From contig CM040449.1 of assembly GCA_022749755.1 (NCBI GenBank), forward strand, positions 13,240,363 to 13,304,362: a stretch of 64,000 nt of DNA. The letters run 5' to 3'. The stretch is from Azadirachta indica. Its lineage: Eukaryota; Streptophyta; Magnoliopsida; Sapindales; Meliaceae. Shown here piece after piece: positions 22,884-33,100 of this stretch. How positions within the stretch are numbered: position 1 is the stretch's first letter; every line of letters starts with the position of its first letter. The notes beneath the pieces are model-generated. The model did not search any database. It was given only the letters and a program-made list of their open reading frames with translations, and was not told the origin of the DNA. Both the position numbers and the translations under genes were made by a program.

Positions 22884-23094
22884 CGTCAGTTTAAAACTAT
22901 TTGTGTTTTCTGTAGGTTAAGATCTGGGAAAGGTGAAGAGTTTGTAAAAGTAGGGGACAACTTTGGTCGAGTTTTAACTGAGCGAAAACTTAACCTAATA
23001 TATGGAGGAAGTGGCCTTGGGTTAATGGAGTGTGTATCAAGTGTCGCACATGTAGGAGGAAGTGAAGTATTTTTAATTGGGAATGTTGGTTTGA
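22884..23094 (+). pseudogene. LOG: Captured fragment of a plant LOG (cytokinin-activating) gene
   Basis: One uninterrupted plus-strand frame of about 68 codons reads FKTICVFCRLRSGKGEEFV, then GRVLTERKLNLIYGGSGLGL, MECVSSVAHVGGSEVFLIG and NVGLIIQRKDKKP. This matches the N-terminal Rossmann part of LONELY GUY proteins (cytokinin riboside 5'-monophosphate phosphoribohydrolase), whose usual forms are CVFCGSS-G, LVYGGGS-GLMG-VS and GGG-VLGIIP. The GGGS-GLMG box is altered and the catalytic PGGxGTxxE motif is absent because the fragment ends. It lies exactly between an LTR fragment and an oppositely oriented gag fragment. No function is expected. Confidence 0.82.
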
Positions 23095-23382
23095 TTATTC
23101 AACGAAAGGACAAGAAACCTTACGTGAATCACTACATGTTTGATCCATAAATGTGGCACATACTTTTTCAAATTCTTTCAAGTGCAAATTAGGACTCTCA
23201 GACTCCAAGCTATGAAAATTAGGAAGTAAAAGGATTATACCGGGCTTAAATATGAAGTTATATGCATTAAGAGGAAAAATAAAGTATGAAGGAGATAAAT
23301 TTCGAGAAGATTGCAAATATTCACGCATGGTTTAAACATGATGATTTTCATTTTCTCCATGTATACTTTCATTTTTAGCCAT
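23095..23382 (-). pseudogene. Athila-type gag N-terminal fragment
   Basis: The gag ATG is probably at 23382 (MAKNESIHGENENHHV, then a stop). The open part from 23328 reads MREYLQSSRNLSPSYFIFPL, then FKPGIILLLPNFHSLESESP, NLHLKEFEKVCATFMDQTCS. This is the start of the Ty3-type gag of plant Tat/Athila elements ('PG-I-LLP-FHGLE-E-P--HL-EFE-VC'). It stops at the LOG boundary. The polypeptide would package element RNA; here it is a fragment. Confidence 0.8.
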
Positions 23383-23861
23383 AGTGTTCGTTGTGTGTGA
23401 GTTTAAAGATGAATCAAATAAATTTCCAAAGAAAGTTTCAGAATTATTTTTCACCAATCAATGAGAATGTGGATCACGATACCATGCAAGTATGAATAAA
23501 ATAAAAAAAATAAAACACAATAAAATAAAATATTAGCACAATAAAACAAATAAAAAGAAAAGAGGTGGTATAATATTCCTCTTAATAAACTTAATGGAAA
23601 TAAAAATTAACACAATACTTAAAAGAGAAAATCAAGAAAGGTGGTAAAGCCTACTATGAACAAAATAAACAATAAAAATTAGGTGTTATATGTAGAACCA
23701 ATCATAATGTAAATGTAAACGTAAATATGTGACTGAGCCTTACAATTAAAAAAAAATGACAAGTAAATAAATAATAAAAAATGTTAGAGTTAGAGTTAGG
23801 AGTTAAAGTTAGTAAAAGAAAACAAAATAAGAAATTAGTAAACTTTATACAAGTCATTTTT

Positions 23862-23877
23862 CTCGGTAACGGCGCCA
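23862..23877 (-). other. tRNA-Asp primer-binding site, family 2
   Basis: The minus strand reads TGGCGCCGTTACCGAG just past the LTR end, close to TGGCGCCGTTGCCGGG, the complement of plant tRNA-Asp used by Athila-lineage elements. Confidence 0.85.
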
Positions 23878-23883
23878 AAAACT

Positions 23884-25287
23884 TGCTACAATTTTTGGGT
23901 TGTAATATTTAAGTGTAGGTTATTTCAAGTAATAAAGATTCAGAAGTCCGAGTATCGGTTCACAGGGAATTGGTTATATTAAGTTCATAACTCTAAAGGT
24001 CCAAATATTACAAGTCCAAAATTCAAATATTGTAAGAAATAGAATGAATTTCCTTATTGTCAAATTTAAATTCAATATTATTATATATTAGGGCATTAGG
24101 GATTTATTTTAATGATTTGTATAGAACTTATTTTTGATCCTTTTTTTTTAAGAAAATGCAATTAAAAATCAAAAGAAGTAATCTTAATTGGATGATGAAA
24201 AAAACATTTAAGTACAAAGAAATCAAAAGACTTACCTTTTAATTGATAGTGAAAAACTATAAGTTGTCTTACTCTTGATATGTATAAAACATTTAAATAT
24301 TCAATGTACTATTTGTTAACAATGAATTAAAATTTCTAACAATTCAAAATCTCTTGCAAAACATAGTACTCAATCAATAAAAAAAATTGACAATGAAGAA
24401 CAAAATTATAAAATCATCAAAAGTTTACCCTTAACCCTTAACTCTAATTATGAAATTAGAAATATATCATTTAATTGAAGCGCAAATTACAAAAAGGAGA
24501 AAAAAATGATAACAAAGATTATTCCTCCTCACTTCTAAATCATCCTTTATATAGGTAAAACTAAAAGTACTTCACATGTGTGAACATAATTTGTCAATTT
24601 CTAATTAATCACGATATACCAACTTTTAACATATTTTTTGCCATAAAAACCACCGAATTTTGTAAAACAGCTTTCTTCAAAGTTGTGGGTGGATGACTCA
24701 GCTTTCTAATGGTCCATATCGCACTCTTATTGATTTTGTAAAACGTGAGTTGTGTTAAAAATAGGCAGAGATGTTTAAGTCGCATTTCTCCAATACCCTT
24801 CTAAAATGATAGCTCTTTTTGGTAACCAACCAGTTGAAATTTGAGAAAGTGTAAAATATAAACAATTTAGATCCCTTTGTCAGATTTCTAGAACACACAA
24901 TTATATAATTTGTGGGTATGTATTTAAGGAGATACAGTCCAAATATAGAAGCATGTTGGGCTGGTTCAAAGGTGTGCTTGAGTTCTGTTGAAATCCAATT
25001 TTTTCCATTAATTGCTCAAACTAATCCAACTTTCGGCCTCCAAAGTTGTGAAGTAATGAGTTTATGTTTGTCCAGCCCAAGAATCATATCAATTGATATT
25101 TTTTATTGAAAGATACGCTCATTATACGAAATCTGCGCAAAACTAACTATTTAGTCCAATTCATGTTTTAGAATTCAATATAAAGTAATATGCGAATATG
25201 CTTCAATTTTGGAGAACAAAAGGAATTATTAAGTATAAATCATAGTATTTCTTTTAATAAAGCTACACTTTTAAGCATTAATCATCA
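23884..25287 (-). repeat. Athila-type family 2 LTR, right, full length (1404 bp)
   Basis: On the minus strand it begins TGATGATTAATGC at 25287 and ends TTGTAGCA at 23884, giving the TG...CA ends, directly followed by the primer site. A TATA box (CCTATATAAAGGATGAT) lies at about 24557-24541. A third copy, a solo LTR, is at 43132-44520. Confidence 0.85.
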
Positions 25288-26130
25288 AATATCCTAAAAG
25301 AAAAGGTGAAGGAATTGTCGAGAAAACGCATGAGAGTTCTACGGAAAAAAAAGAATGTCATTTCTTCCAAAGGAAAAAAAATTTCGAAAGAAGTTTTTTT
25401 TGGTTAGCAAGAAAAAATTTCTGACGATTTATGAAGTAATTCTTCATAAATATCAATAGATGATGTGAAAGGAAAATTGGATCAAGCTTTTGGACCAATG
25501 GAATTTCTTGATAATTTTAAAGTAATCTTTCAAAGTTGCTAGTTTTGAGAAGACTTGGAAACCCAGTATCAAGTTGCATTGATATCGAGAAAAGGTTATT
25601 TTGAAATGGAAAAAATTTTGTATAAGCTAGCGAATAGAATCGCAAGGCTTGAAGAGAATAAAGTCTACCTTTAAGAAGAAGAAGAAAAGGCTACTTTTTA
25701 CTTTCAAGATTAAATGGTTCAAAGGTTGGTAATAGCGGACAAATATCTTACAAAGTAAGTTACAGAAACTATTGTACGTTTCATGACCTTGAACAAGTTA
25801 TTAGAAGGTTATGGATTGGAGAAATCATTACTTGTTACTGAGACAATGATGATTTATTCAAATAATCTGATTGAGTTATTCATCTTTTTACAAAGACATG
25901 TCTTAATTGTTGCAAAGGGAAAAGACACGTGAGAGACTTTAGACCCTAGTGTCATTATTCCTTTTGTTAATGTTTGTACTTTTTCTTTTATTATTTTTTA
26001 CTTTTAAACTTAGTTTTTATTACTTTTTAGTAAAAATTTATAAAGACAACACTTGTTTAAGATCCACGGACTTTAACTTGTTTAAATCCAAAAGGATAAG
26101 AAGCTTACATTTAAATACGTGTGGTCTTTA
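25288..26130 (+). pseudogene. Virus 2 3'-gene continuation and intergenic region
   Basis: Resumes virus 2 after the insertion. Protein fragments ALYKLANRIARLEENK-like, EEEEKATFYFQD, MVQRLVIADKYLTKVTETI and LLVTETMMIYSNNLIELF match the minus copy at 27600-27010. At about 25890 the sequence skips the part equivalent to 27005-26280 and continues in the intergenic region (GGGAAAAGACACGTGA, shared with 15737-15752) to the fold-back point near 26130. The repeated Glu and heptad spacing suggests a coiled coil. Confidence 0.62.
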
Positions 26131-26289
26131 ATAAAATTTTATCTAAAAGTAATAAAAACTAAGCTTAAAGTCAAAAGATAATAGAAGAAAATTTCAAATA
26201 TTATTGAAAGGAATAATGACACTGGGGTCTAAAGTGTCCCATATATCTTTTTCCTTTACAACAATTAATACATGTCTTTTTCTTAATTT

Positions 26290-27900
26290 TGCCTAAGGTT
26301 ATTTAAGATATTAAAATCGTCAACAAAATCTGAATTTGCGTGTAAATTGTCTTCATCTGTATTTTGGTACACTTGGCATTAGTGCCATTTATTTAACAGT
26401 GAAATTAATCTCTATTTGTTATCCTGATCCGTAACAAAATCAGTTTCAATAGTTCTTTTGTCTCTTACTGTAAGTCTTGAGTATTTAAATTTTTTACTTT
26501 AAACCTGTTAAGGAAAACTTGCAACTGTTTTTTGTTCCACTTGAAGAACTAGCTATTTATTAGAGAATAATCCTTTGGAATGATTATGATAACATTATTG
26601 TAAATGTGTGTTAAATAATCATTTTTAAGTAATTTTTTCCTAACAATTACAATTTTGAATATGTGTTGATTAGTCCAATCTTTAAGTAAAACGATTTGAG
26701 ATTGTACAAACACTCCTCACCAATTAAGAAATTTTTTTCAGCGAATTCATTATTTTACCATGGCTCTCTTGCTAGAAATTACCAAATTTGTAAAGGCAAA
26801 ACATCATCACTTTCTTGGATTGTAAAAGTGAAATAACATGTGAAGTAATTAATCCTTTTGTTCAGCATACACAAAACTTGTTTAACCGTATCTGGTAACT
26901 CATGATATGTTAATGCCTCTTGTACCTCAAATTCGAGTAAATCAATCCAACTATTTTTCACCAACTCAAAGCATAAAGCTAATGAGAAAACTTGTCACGG
27001 GATGAATAACTTAATTAAATTATTTGAATAAATCATCATTGTCCTAGTAATAAGTGATGATTTCTTCAATTCACAATCTTCTAATAATTCGTTCAAGGTC
27101 TTAAAGTATATAATCTTTTTGGCAACTTGCTTTGTAAGATATTTATCTGCCATTATCAACTTTTGAACCATCCAATCTTGAAAATAAGAAGCAGTCTTTT
27201 CTTCTTCTTCTTGAAGGTAAACTTTGTCCTTTTCAAATCACGCGATTCTGTTCGCTAGCTTATATAAGGCTTTTTTCATTTCAGAATAATCTTTTTTCAA
27301 TATTAATGTTGGGCCTCCAAGCTTCCTAAAACTAACAATTTTGAAAGGTTATTTTAAAATTATTAGAAAATTCTATTGGTTCAAAAGTTTGATCTAATTT
27401 TAACATCATCTACCGATGTTTCTAAAGAATTCGTTCACAAATTGTTACAAATTTTTTCTTCTTGACCAAAAGAAACTTTTTTCAAATTTCCTTTTCTTTT
27501 AAAGGAAATAACATTCTTTTTTCCTACAGAACTCTCTTGCATTTCATTAACAATTCCTTTGCCTTTCCTTTTAGGACATTCGGAATAAACATGTCTTAAA
27601 AGTTTGTAATTTCAGCAAAGTGCTTGAGTTTTTTCAGAGTTCTTCACTTTTGTTTTCTTGTTTTTGGTCTCTTGTCGGTAGATTAATCTTAATGGACACT
27701 CAATGCTCTGTTGATTTCCTTTTTTAGCTTTTCAATCTCTTACATTTACTTGAGCTTTGACGGAACAATCTCTTCCAAGTATCCAATCTTCTAACATTTC
27801 AAACATAAGAAAAGACTTCTACTTTTCTTGTCCATTACGGCTTACAATAGTTGAATCGTCTTTAGGCCTGAAAAGAAAATTAGCAATAAATTATATTTTT
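26290..27900 (-). pseudogene. Virus 2 3' gene, uninterrupted remnant
   Basis: Following RNase H, the minus strand reads EEEEKTASYFQDWMVQKLIM then ADKYLTKQVAKKIIYFKTLN, LLEDCELKKSSLITRTMMIY, and the open piece 26964-26779 (MVKNSWIDLLEFEVQEALTY, VKQVLCMLNKRINYFTCYF). About 1.6 kb downstream of RNase H points to a separate final gene, as in caulimoviruses (transactivator/viroplasmin), cavemoviruses and tungroviruses (ORF4). No diagnostic motif of those proteins is visible to me. Conservation in two diverged copies shows it was a real gene. Confidence 0.6.
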
Positions 27901-28079
27901 TGGATATAAATTCAAACTTGATTTTATATTTTGCACCCAAACTTACTATCTAATCAATCTACTCTTATCATCCTTTAAATTCAGATTTATAAATTTTTTT
28001 AAATATTTAAAATATGCCCTTGAAGTATATTCCTGACTAATAACAAATAGTCAGAATCTATCAATAAAATTTTTAGCAT

Positions 28080-28240
28080 CAAAAGTTCATTTTTATGTAC
28101 AGGATAGTTAACTTCCCCCACTGAAAATCTACCGGATGTTTATTTAGCTATTCGCTCGATACCATCCAATCATTTTGCTTTTAACACTCCTCCCCAATAC
28201 AAATGAGAAGCATTACTTTCAATAATTAAGGATTCATCAT
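28080..28240 (-). pseudogene. Virus 2 RNase H, minus copy
   Basis: Reads IIESNASHLYWGGVLKAK (28232-28180) then GIERIAK. The first catalytic position is Asn (28212-28214), as in the plus copy. VNYPVHKNELLMLKI follows with the Glu motif, then frameshifts toward about 27950. Confidence 0.78.
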
Positions 28241-28399
28241 CCTCTGGTATCTTGAGTGGTTTTAAGGTTTTAATGAGATCTTTCGTTCGCAAGACACATT
28301 TTGTATCTTTTGAAATCCATTCTCAAGGAATTTTTTTACTAACCTTTTTCTTGAGACCATTTATAGCTTCCGTGAGATTTGAAACATATTCTCGCATAT

Positions 28400-28680
28400 A
28401 ATTGGTTACACCAAAAAATTGTTGTAAATGTTTCCTATCCTGAAAAAATCAGGAAATTCAACAATTTTTTCAAGATATGTTCTTGGAGTTGAATTCCTCC
28501 ACTTATCTTAACACGTAAGAATTTTACTTTAACTTGAAATCATTATATTTTTCTTTCAAATAGAATCATTCTTGCAATTATAAATTTTTCTACCATATTT
28601 TTTAAATGATAGACATAATTTTCTAATGTTTTGCTCAGAGTTTTCAAGCCACTATTTGTTTTTCTCAATACATCGAAAAG
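28400..28680 (-). pseudogene. Virus 2 reverse transcriptase remnant, larger deletion
   Basis: The minus strand passes from the protease end (IAFRCIEKNK near 28690) through AAACTCTGAGCAAAAC directly into ENYVYHLKNMVEKFIIARMI, then KVKFLRVKI and the thumb segment. Finger and palm are both missing. The right-hand breakpoint matches the plus copy; the left-hand one is about 470 viral bases earlier. Confidence 0.75.
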
Positions 28681-28726
28681 CAATGTCACTTTCCTCTTCA
28701 ATCACTTTCTAAGGACAACAACCATT

Positions 28727-29080
28727 TCATACCTTGGAAACATCAGACTTAGCAAGAATGAGAATTTTGTGGTTTGCCAGAATAATATGATCATTATCTT
28801 GAACAAATAGTTTAACTTTCGGCTGTTCGCGTAGGAAGCTATTATTGAGAATAAAACTGATTTTAAGATAATCCATTGTCAGGATTTCTCTTATCACAAA
28901 TTCTTTCTCGTTTATTTTCATAACCACGTTTTCTACATAATCCGTTATTATATTTTTTCCTCCATCAATAAATTTATTGAAGATTGGATTTTCCAGTTGC
29001 TTCCACGGTTCTTTTAGAAAATAGTATTGTCTAGTGATACTCTTAGTTGTACTAATATGTATAAGAATATCTAATTTATA
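28727..29080 (-). pseudogene. Virus 2 aspartic protease, minus copy
   Basis: LDILIHISTTKSIT covers the active site (His where D-T-G has Asp). The open frame from 28927 then reads MVMKINEKEFVIREILTMDY, FILNNSFLREQPKVKLF, NDHIILANHKI. It aligns residue by residue with 20350-20575 of the plus copy. Confidence 0.75.
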
Positions 29081-29221
29081 TTTTTTATATTTTGAGAAAC
29101 TAAAGACTCCACGAATACAAGTGTTTATCGTTCTTTTTCATTACGAGCAATTATCATTCTAGTTACAGAATGATTATTGGAATGGTTATCATAATTCTCA
29201 TATACCAGTATTTATACGGAT

Positions 29222-30100
29222 TTATATCCCACAATTCTTCTGTTTAATAGAGCTAGTTTTGCTCTTCACATCATCGTTCATATCTCGTATATCAATAGGT
29301 TTATTACTAATCCTTTGAATTGGACTAGTAATATCAATTGACCTTTTACCTTTAAAGTATGAAGTACTCCTTTTAACTGAGTCATCCAAGGCAATTTTTA
29401 CCTGTTTATTTGCAACATCTCTAACCTTTTGAATAACTATACCTCGAAGATTGAGATTTACTACGCTAATTTGCATGATATAATCTAACATTCATTTTTT
29501 GGGCTAAGTAAGAGATCTCGCATCTCTCACCTCAAGCATCATAGATATCGTCCATTTTTCTGCAAGACCATGTACTTCAGTAACTGCACCTGAAGACATT
29601 CATAAAAAATTTATCAAATTAATCAATCGACATATCATCCTCTATTGGATGGTTATTCTATGACTCAAGGATATCAAATCTTCAAATCATGAAGTATAAA
29701 GCCTCAAAACCATTATATGCTTTAAGTTTGGGTCTGTAATACTGATCACATATCTTGGTATGATCGTATTATAGATATCACCTAAAGCTAGGTTTGTATG
29801 GAATCTTCAACCAAGGCTTTTCTGAAGGATAACCACATTTTGTCTAGAAAAGCTATCTAGACAGGAATATCCAATCTTCTTCTGACCAAGCCATAAACGT
29901 GTATTTGCACCACTTTAAGTTGTACATAATTAAACTTATTTTGACCTTGCTTGCCTTTAGTAAGTGCAAAAATTCGTTAAAGCTATCGCTCATTCGAAAG
30001 AACTGCCTTTTCTTTTCTTGACTGAGAGAATTCAACCTTAATTGATAAATTGATTCGTTATTAGAAGTTCTAATATCTCCATTGGAGCCAAGTCATCTTC
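29222..30100 (-). pseudogene. Virus 2 finger-to-protease segment, minus copy
   Basis: Two open pieces, 30035-29853 (FFRMSDSFNEFLHLLKASKV, WCKYTFMAWSEEDWIFLS) and 29491-29222 (MLDYIMQISVVNLNLRGIVI, VRDVANKQVKIALDDSVKRS, RSIDITSPIQRISNK), keep the same conserved words as 19320-20150. No domain recognised; clearly coding once. Confidence 0.55.
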
Positions 30101-30249
30101 ATTTTTACTTTTATTTTTCATCATAAACGTATGTATCTTGAAATTCTCTAATCAAGAAGTCTTAGTTTCTTCCTCAGGAGTTTCTATATCAAATTTCTTT
30201 AAGTATTTCGAAATTAATTCATAAATTGATTCATCATTAGAACTAATTT

Positions 30250-31990
30250 TGCATCCTTATAGTGTTCATATCCTGATGATCGACTTTTCCTATCAATTTC
30301 TAACAATCGAACACTTGCCTTCTTCTTCTTTTTATCAGCATAATGAACTTTCTTGTCGCATATCCAGCAGTAATCACAATTTTTATCAGACTTACCATAT
30401 GGTCATGTATATAAAATTTACGAGCACTTCGTTTCTTTTCCGCTACTACTTCATCTAGTTTTTCTAATAAACCTGTTATGATCAGGCGAGTTTCTTCTAA
30501 ACTTTGAAGGAACTTTTCCATCTGTTTAAATCGTCGATTTTTCTTATCCGTCGACATAGTTTTCAAGAATTTCATTGTTCTTCTTGTTTGGGATATTGTC
30601 CTTTGTGACAACCATATTGTCCAGGAGCACCAACAAATTCTAGACAATAAGATTAATTGAAGTCAAGCTTTTTACCTTCTTTATTCAGCTTAGCATTCAA
30701 AGATCTTGTTCGAATTAACTGCCTCACAGCTTTTATTCTACCTTATAAAAAATCAACTACCTGACCCTTTTTTAGGAGTATTTTAAAAGTTTCATTAGCA
30801 ACTCCGCCCTAAGTATTTGGAAGCTTCGCAAAGAAAGTGTTTTTAACCACTTCTTACGTTCCACCAAGTAACTGATAAAAGTATTTCTGATATTTACAAA
30901 CAAAATTTTCAATTGGCATATATCGCAAATTCTTAATTTTGTTATTACTTTCAAAGCAATTACATCAGAGGGATCCCTACTGTTTACTGTAATACCAGTA
31001 AACTCTTTACTAAGCATATCCTTGAAGAGAGTGAAAATTTTTTTGACTATCTTCAAGTCCTTACGGTATCTAATAATTCAGATCCCGCTTCTAAACTTTT
31101 CTAGAAGCTTCCTGCAAAACCTTGTAGTGTGGAACTTAGAAACTGGTAGGTATCGGCAATACTAAAACCTCGATTTTGGACATGTACTTAATTTATAGTT
31201 TTTCATGCATCGATTGCTTCTTCAATATTATTGACACAACTTACATTAAGGAAACTTCCATTAGACAGTATCTCCACCATCTTTCATACATCTCTAAGTA
31301 CGAATTCAGATTTAATTTGAGTTTAGTTTGTCAAGCTCCACTTTTGATGGTGGTTCATTCCTTTTCAGGGGTTGAAACCTTCAAACTCCTTACTCAGTTT
31401 CTTCGCATCTACTTTAGAAATTATACCAAATTTAAACTTAGGCTTATTACCTTTAGATTTAGAAAGAAAATCCTCTTCCTTAATCCCCTTTTTTTAGGTA
31501 ATACCTTTTAACTACATTCTAATCACCTTGAGATTTTTCAACAATAAACTTTGTATAACCAAGTGGCAATGCTGGATATTGAGCTTGAACGCATTTTACG
31601 AATTCCTCTAGGACCTCTTTGTTTGGCACTTTTCAAGTTCTTATCTCAAGAACTTTTCCTAAACTATTATCAGTTTAGTGATCTTGAATTAATTATCAAA
31701 TTTAGTATATGGTCTATCATCATCCCTATTTGTTAAGAAGTTTTTCATTGCAATCTTATCGATCTCATTTTTCAAATTCTTTTCTAGATCTCTTTGCAAG
31801 TCTGTTCAATAGGGAATATATACTTCAACTTTATCAAACCACTAACATTATAATTTATCTACTTTTTCGCTAATTACCTTGGTGTTTACATAAGGCCAAA
31901 TGTGTCCAACTATTCCTTATTGGATAGCTTTAATTATGCTTTTTTCAACCCTTCTAACTGATAACTAATTTAGATAATCATTTACCATTA
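30250..31990 (-). pseudogene. Virus 2 coat/finger and polyprotein N part, minus copy
   Basis: The open piece 31056-30772 reads FTLFKDMLSKEFTGITVNSR, DVIALKVITKLRICDICQL, FISYLVERKKWLKTL. About 350 bases later comes CDYCWICDKKVHYADKK (about 30380-30330), the coat zinc finger, again without its last Cys. The 5' part (31990-31090) contains the polyprotein N-terminal words seen at 17640-18060. Stops and shifts throughout. Confidence 0.66.
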
Positions 31991-32444
31991 TGCAAGTGCA
32001 AAGGACATTCCAGTACCTCTTCCCTTGTATATCCATTTATCGAGATTATTTTCTCCATGTCCTCTCTTGTCAACTTGTTCGCTCTTTTTCCAAGTTTAAC
32101 CATTTGACAAAGTCTCTTAATACAAGTTAGACAATTAATACAATCAGGACAAGTTATCTTACCATATACATGATTAAGATTTGTTCAAGAGTAACAATTC
32201 GTCTAAGAGTCGAATTAACATCTTCAATTTTATTTTGAAGTTTAGTTAATTCTTCTTGTGACGTGAATATATGATAAACCATATAATCTATTTTCCGGTT
32301 TAGCTTTTCAAGAGATATAGCAATCTCTTTCAACTTATCAACCGTTGTATTCAGTAAACTAATTTCAAATTTACTTTCAACACCATAATCTAAGTGAAAA
32401 TATTATGGACTTTTACATCCAAAATTGTTTAGATCATTGTTCAT
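31990..32444 (-). pseudogene. Virus 2 ORF1, minus copy
   Basis: ATG at 32444, MNNDLNNFGCK, then LLNTTVDKLKEIAISLEKLN and EELTKLQNKIEDVNSTLRRI, a heptad-like coiled coil. A frameshift leads to the Cys-rich part near 32160-32090. It is better preserved in its first half than the plus copy. Confidence 0.6.
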
Positions 32445-32580
32445 AACTAATTAAATCAATTAATTATTTCTAATCTAACTGATTAGCTCCTAATTAATCA
32501 AACTGACTAATTAGTAATAATTCATATTAATCAAATCAATTAATAGTCGATAATTAATCAAATCAATTAATTACCTGATA
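32440..32580 (-). promoter_or_regulatory. Virus 2 hairpin cluster, minus copy
   Basis: Tandem short palindromes with AATCAAAC or AATCAAAT loops, such as CTAATTAATCAAACTGACTA, directly before ORF1, as in 16485-16636. Confidence 0.6.
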
Positions 32581-32670
32581 TCTCAAGCTTCAAAAATTGG
32601 TAGATTTAAACCAAATTTCACACAGATTTTAGACTACTAGTAATGTTTATTTATTTGTTTAATTCTTTTA

Positions 32671-32685
32671 CTATCTGTGATACCA
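32671..32685 (-). other. tRNA-iMet primer-binding site, virus 2 minus copy
   Basis: The minus strand reads TGGTATCACAGATAG, near the TGGTATCAGAGC consensus (one mismatch in the first eleven). It is followed by leader and ORF1. Confidence 0.75.
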
Positions 32686-33028
32686 ACTACAAGCCAATAG
32701 AAAGGCAACTCAAAGATGTATATAACATGTCAACTAAAACTAGTTAACAATAACGTTATTAATTTTATTAAAAAAATCAATAACCAGAAAAATGTAATAA
32801 AAATGAAGAAATAACTGAATAATTTATTCGTATAGTCCATAATATTATCATGGATCCATCAAGTAAATATTATTATAAACATAAATAGAAGTAATAATTA
32901 AACACAAAATTTACTGTATCCATCACTGCTCCGACTACCGAATATAATCCCTAAACAAACACACGCAGTATATAAACAAGAGATCATAACTGCTGGAGAA
33001 CACAGATTTCTCGTGACACAAAGGAAAT

Positions 33029-33100
33029 TTTATTAACCGTATATAGACATACAACCTTGATGGTCGTGGAATAAGGCCATCTAATTACATACTTATAGAC
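33029..33100 (-). promoter_or_regulatory. Virus 2 promoter and polyadenylation signal, minus copy
   Basis: The minus strand has GTCTATAAGTATG (TATA box, 33100-33088) and, about 60 bases on, AATAAA (33034-33029), with the spacer ATTAGATGGCCTTATTC shared with the plus copy. Viral similarity fades beyond about 33115-33140. Confidence 0.68.

Larger units (their letters stand above)
22153..25287. mobile_element. Composite Ty3/Athila-type element with inverted LTRs
   Basis: Order: partial LTR in plus orientation (22153-22882), host LOG gene fragment (22884-23094), gag fragment in minus orientation (23095-23382), untranslated region, primer site (23862-23877), full LTR in minus orientation (23884-25287). 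Both LTRs face inward. The block sits inside pararetrovirus 2, whose sequence continues on either side, so it arrived after the virus. I do not see a perfect target-site duplication (CAAA flank at left, AATAT at right). Confidence 0.8.
14981..26130 (+). mobile_element. Endogenous pararetrovirus 2, plus copy, interrupted
   Basis: Viral sequence occupies 14981-22152 and 25288-26130. It is split by a composite Athila-type element at 22153-25287: the interrupted viral reading continues across, as judged from the uninterrupted minus copy near 27590. Order: remnant of the 3' gene, promoter, leader, primer site, ORF1, polyprotein with coat zinc finger, protease, partial reverse transcriptase, RNase H, then the 3' gene and intergenic region again. 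The finger and overall plan are badnavirus- or tungrovirus-like, but the extra 3' gene argues against a plain badnavirus. Genus is not assigned. All frames are broken. Confidence 0.82.

Noticed and set aside
24912..25109. 65-codon frame that also appears at 22482-22249 on the other strand with similar protein
   Set aside because: The similarity is because both lie in LTR copies of the same element; an LTR-internal chance frame, not a gene.
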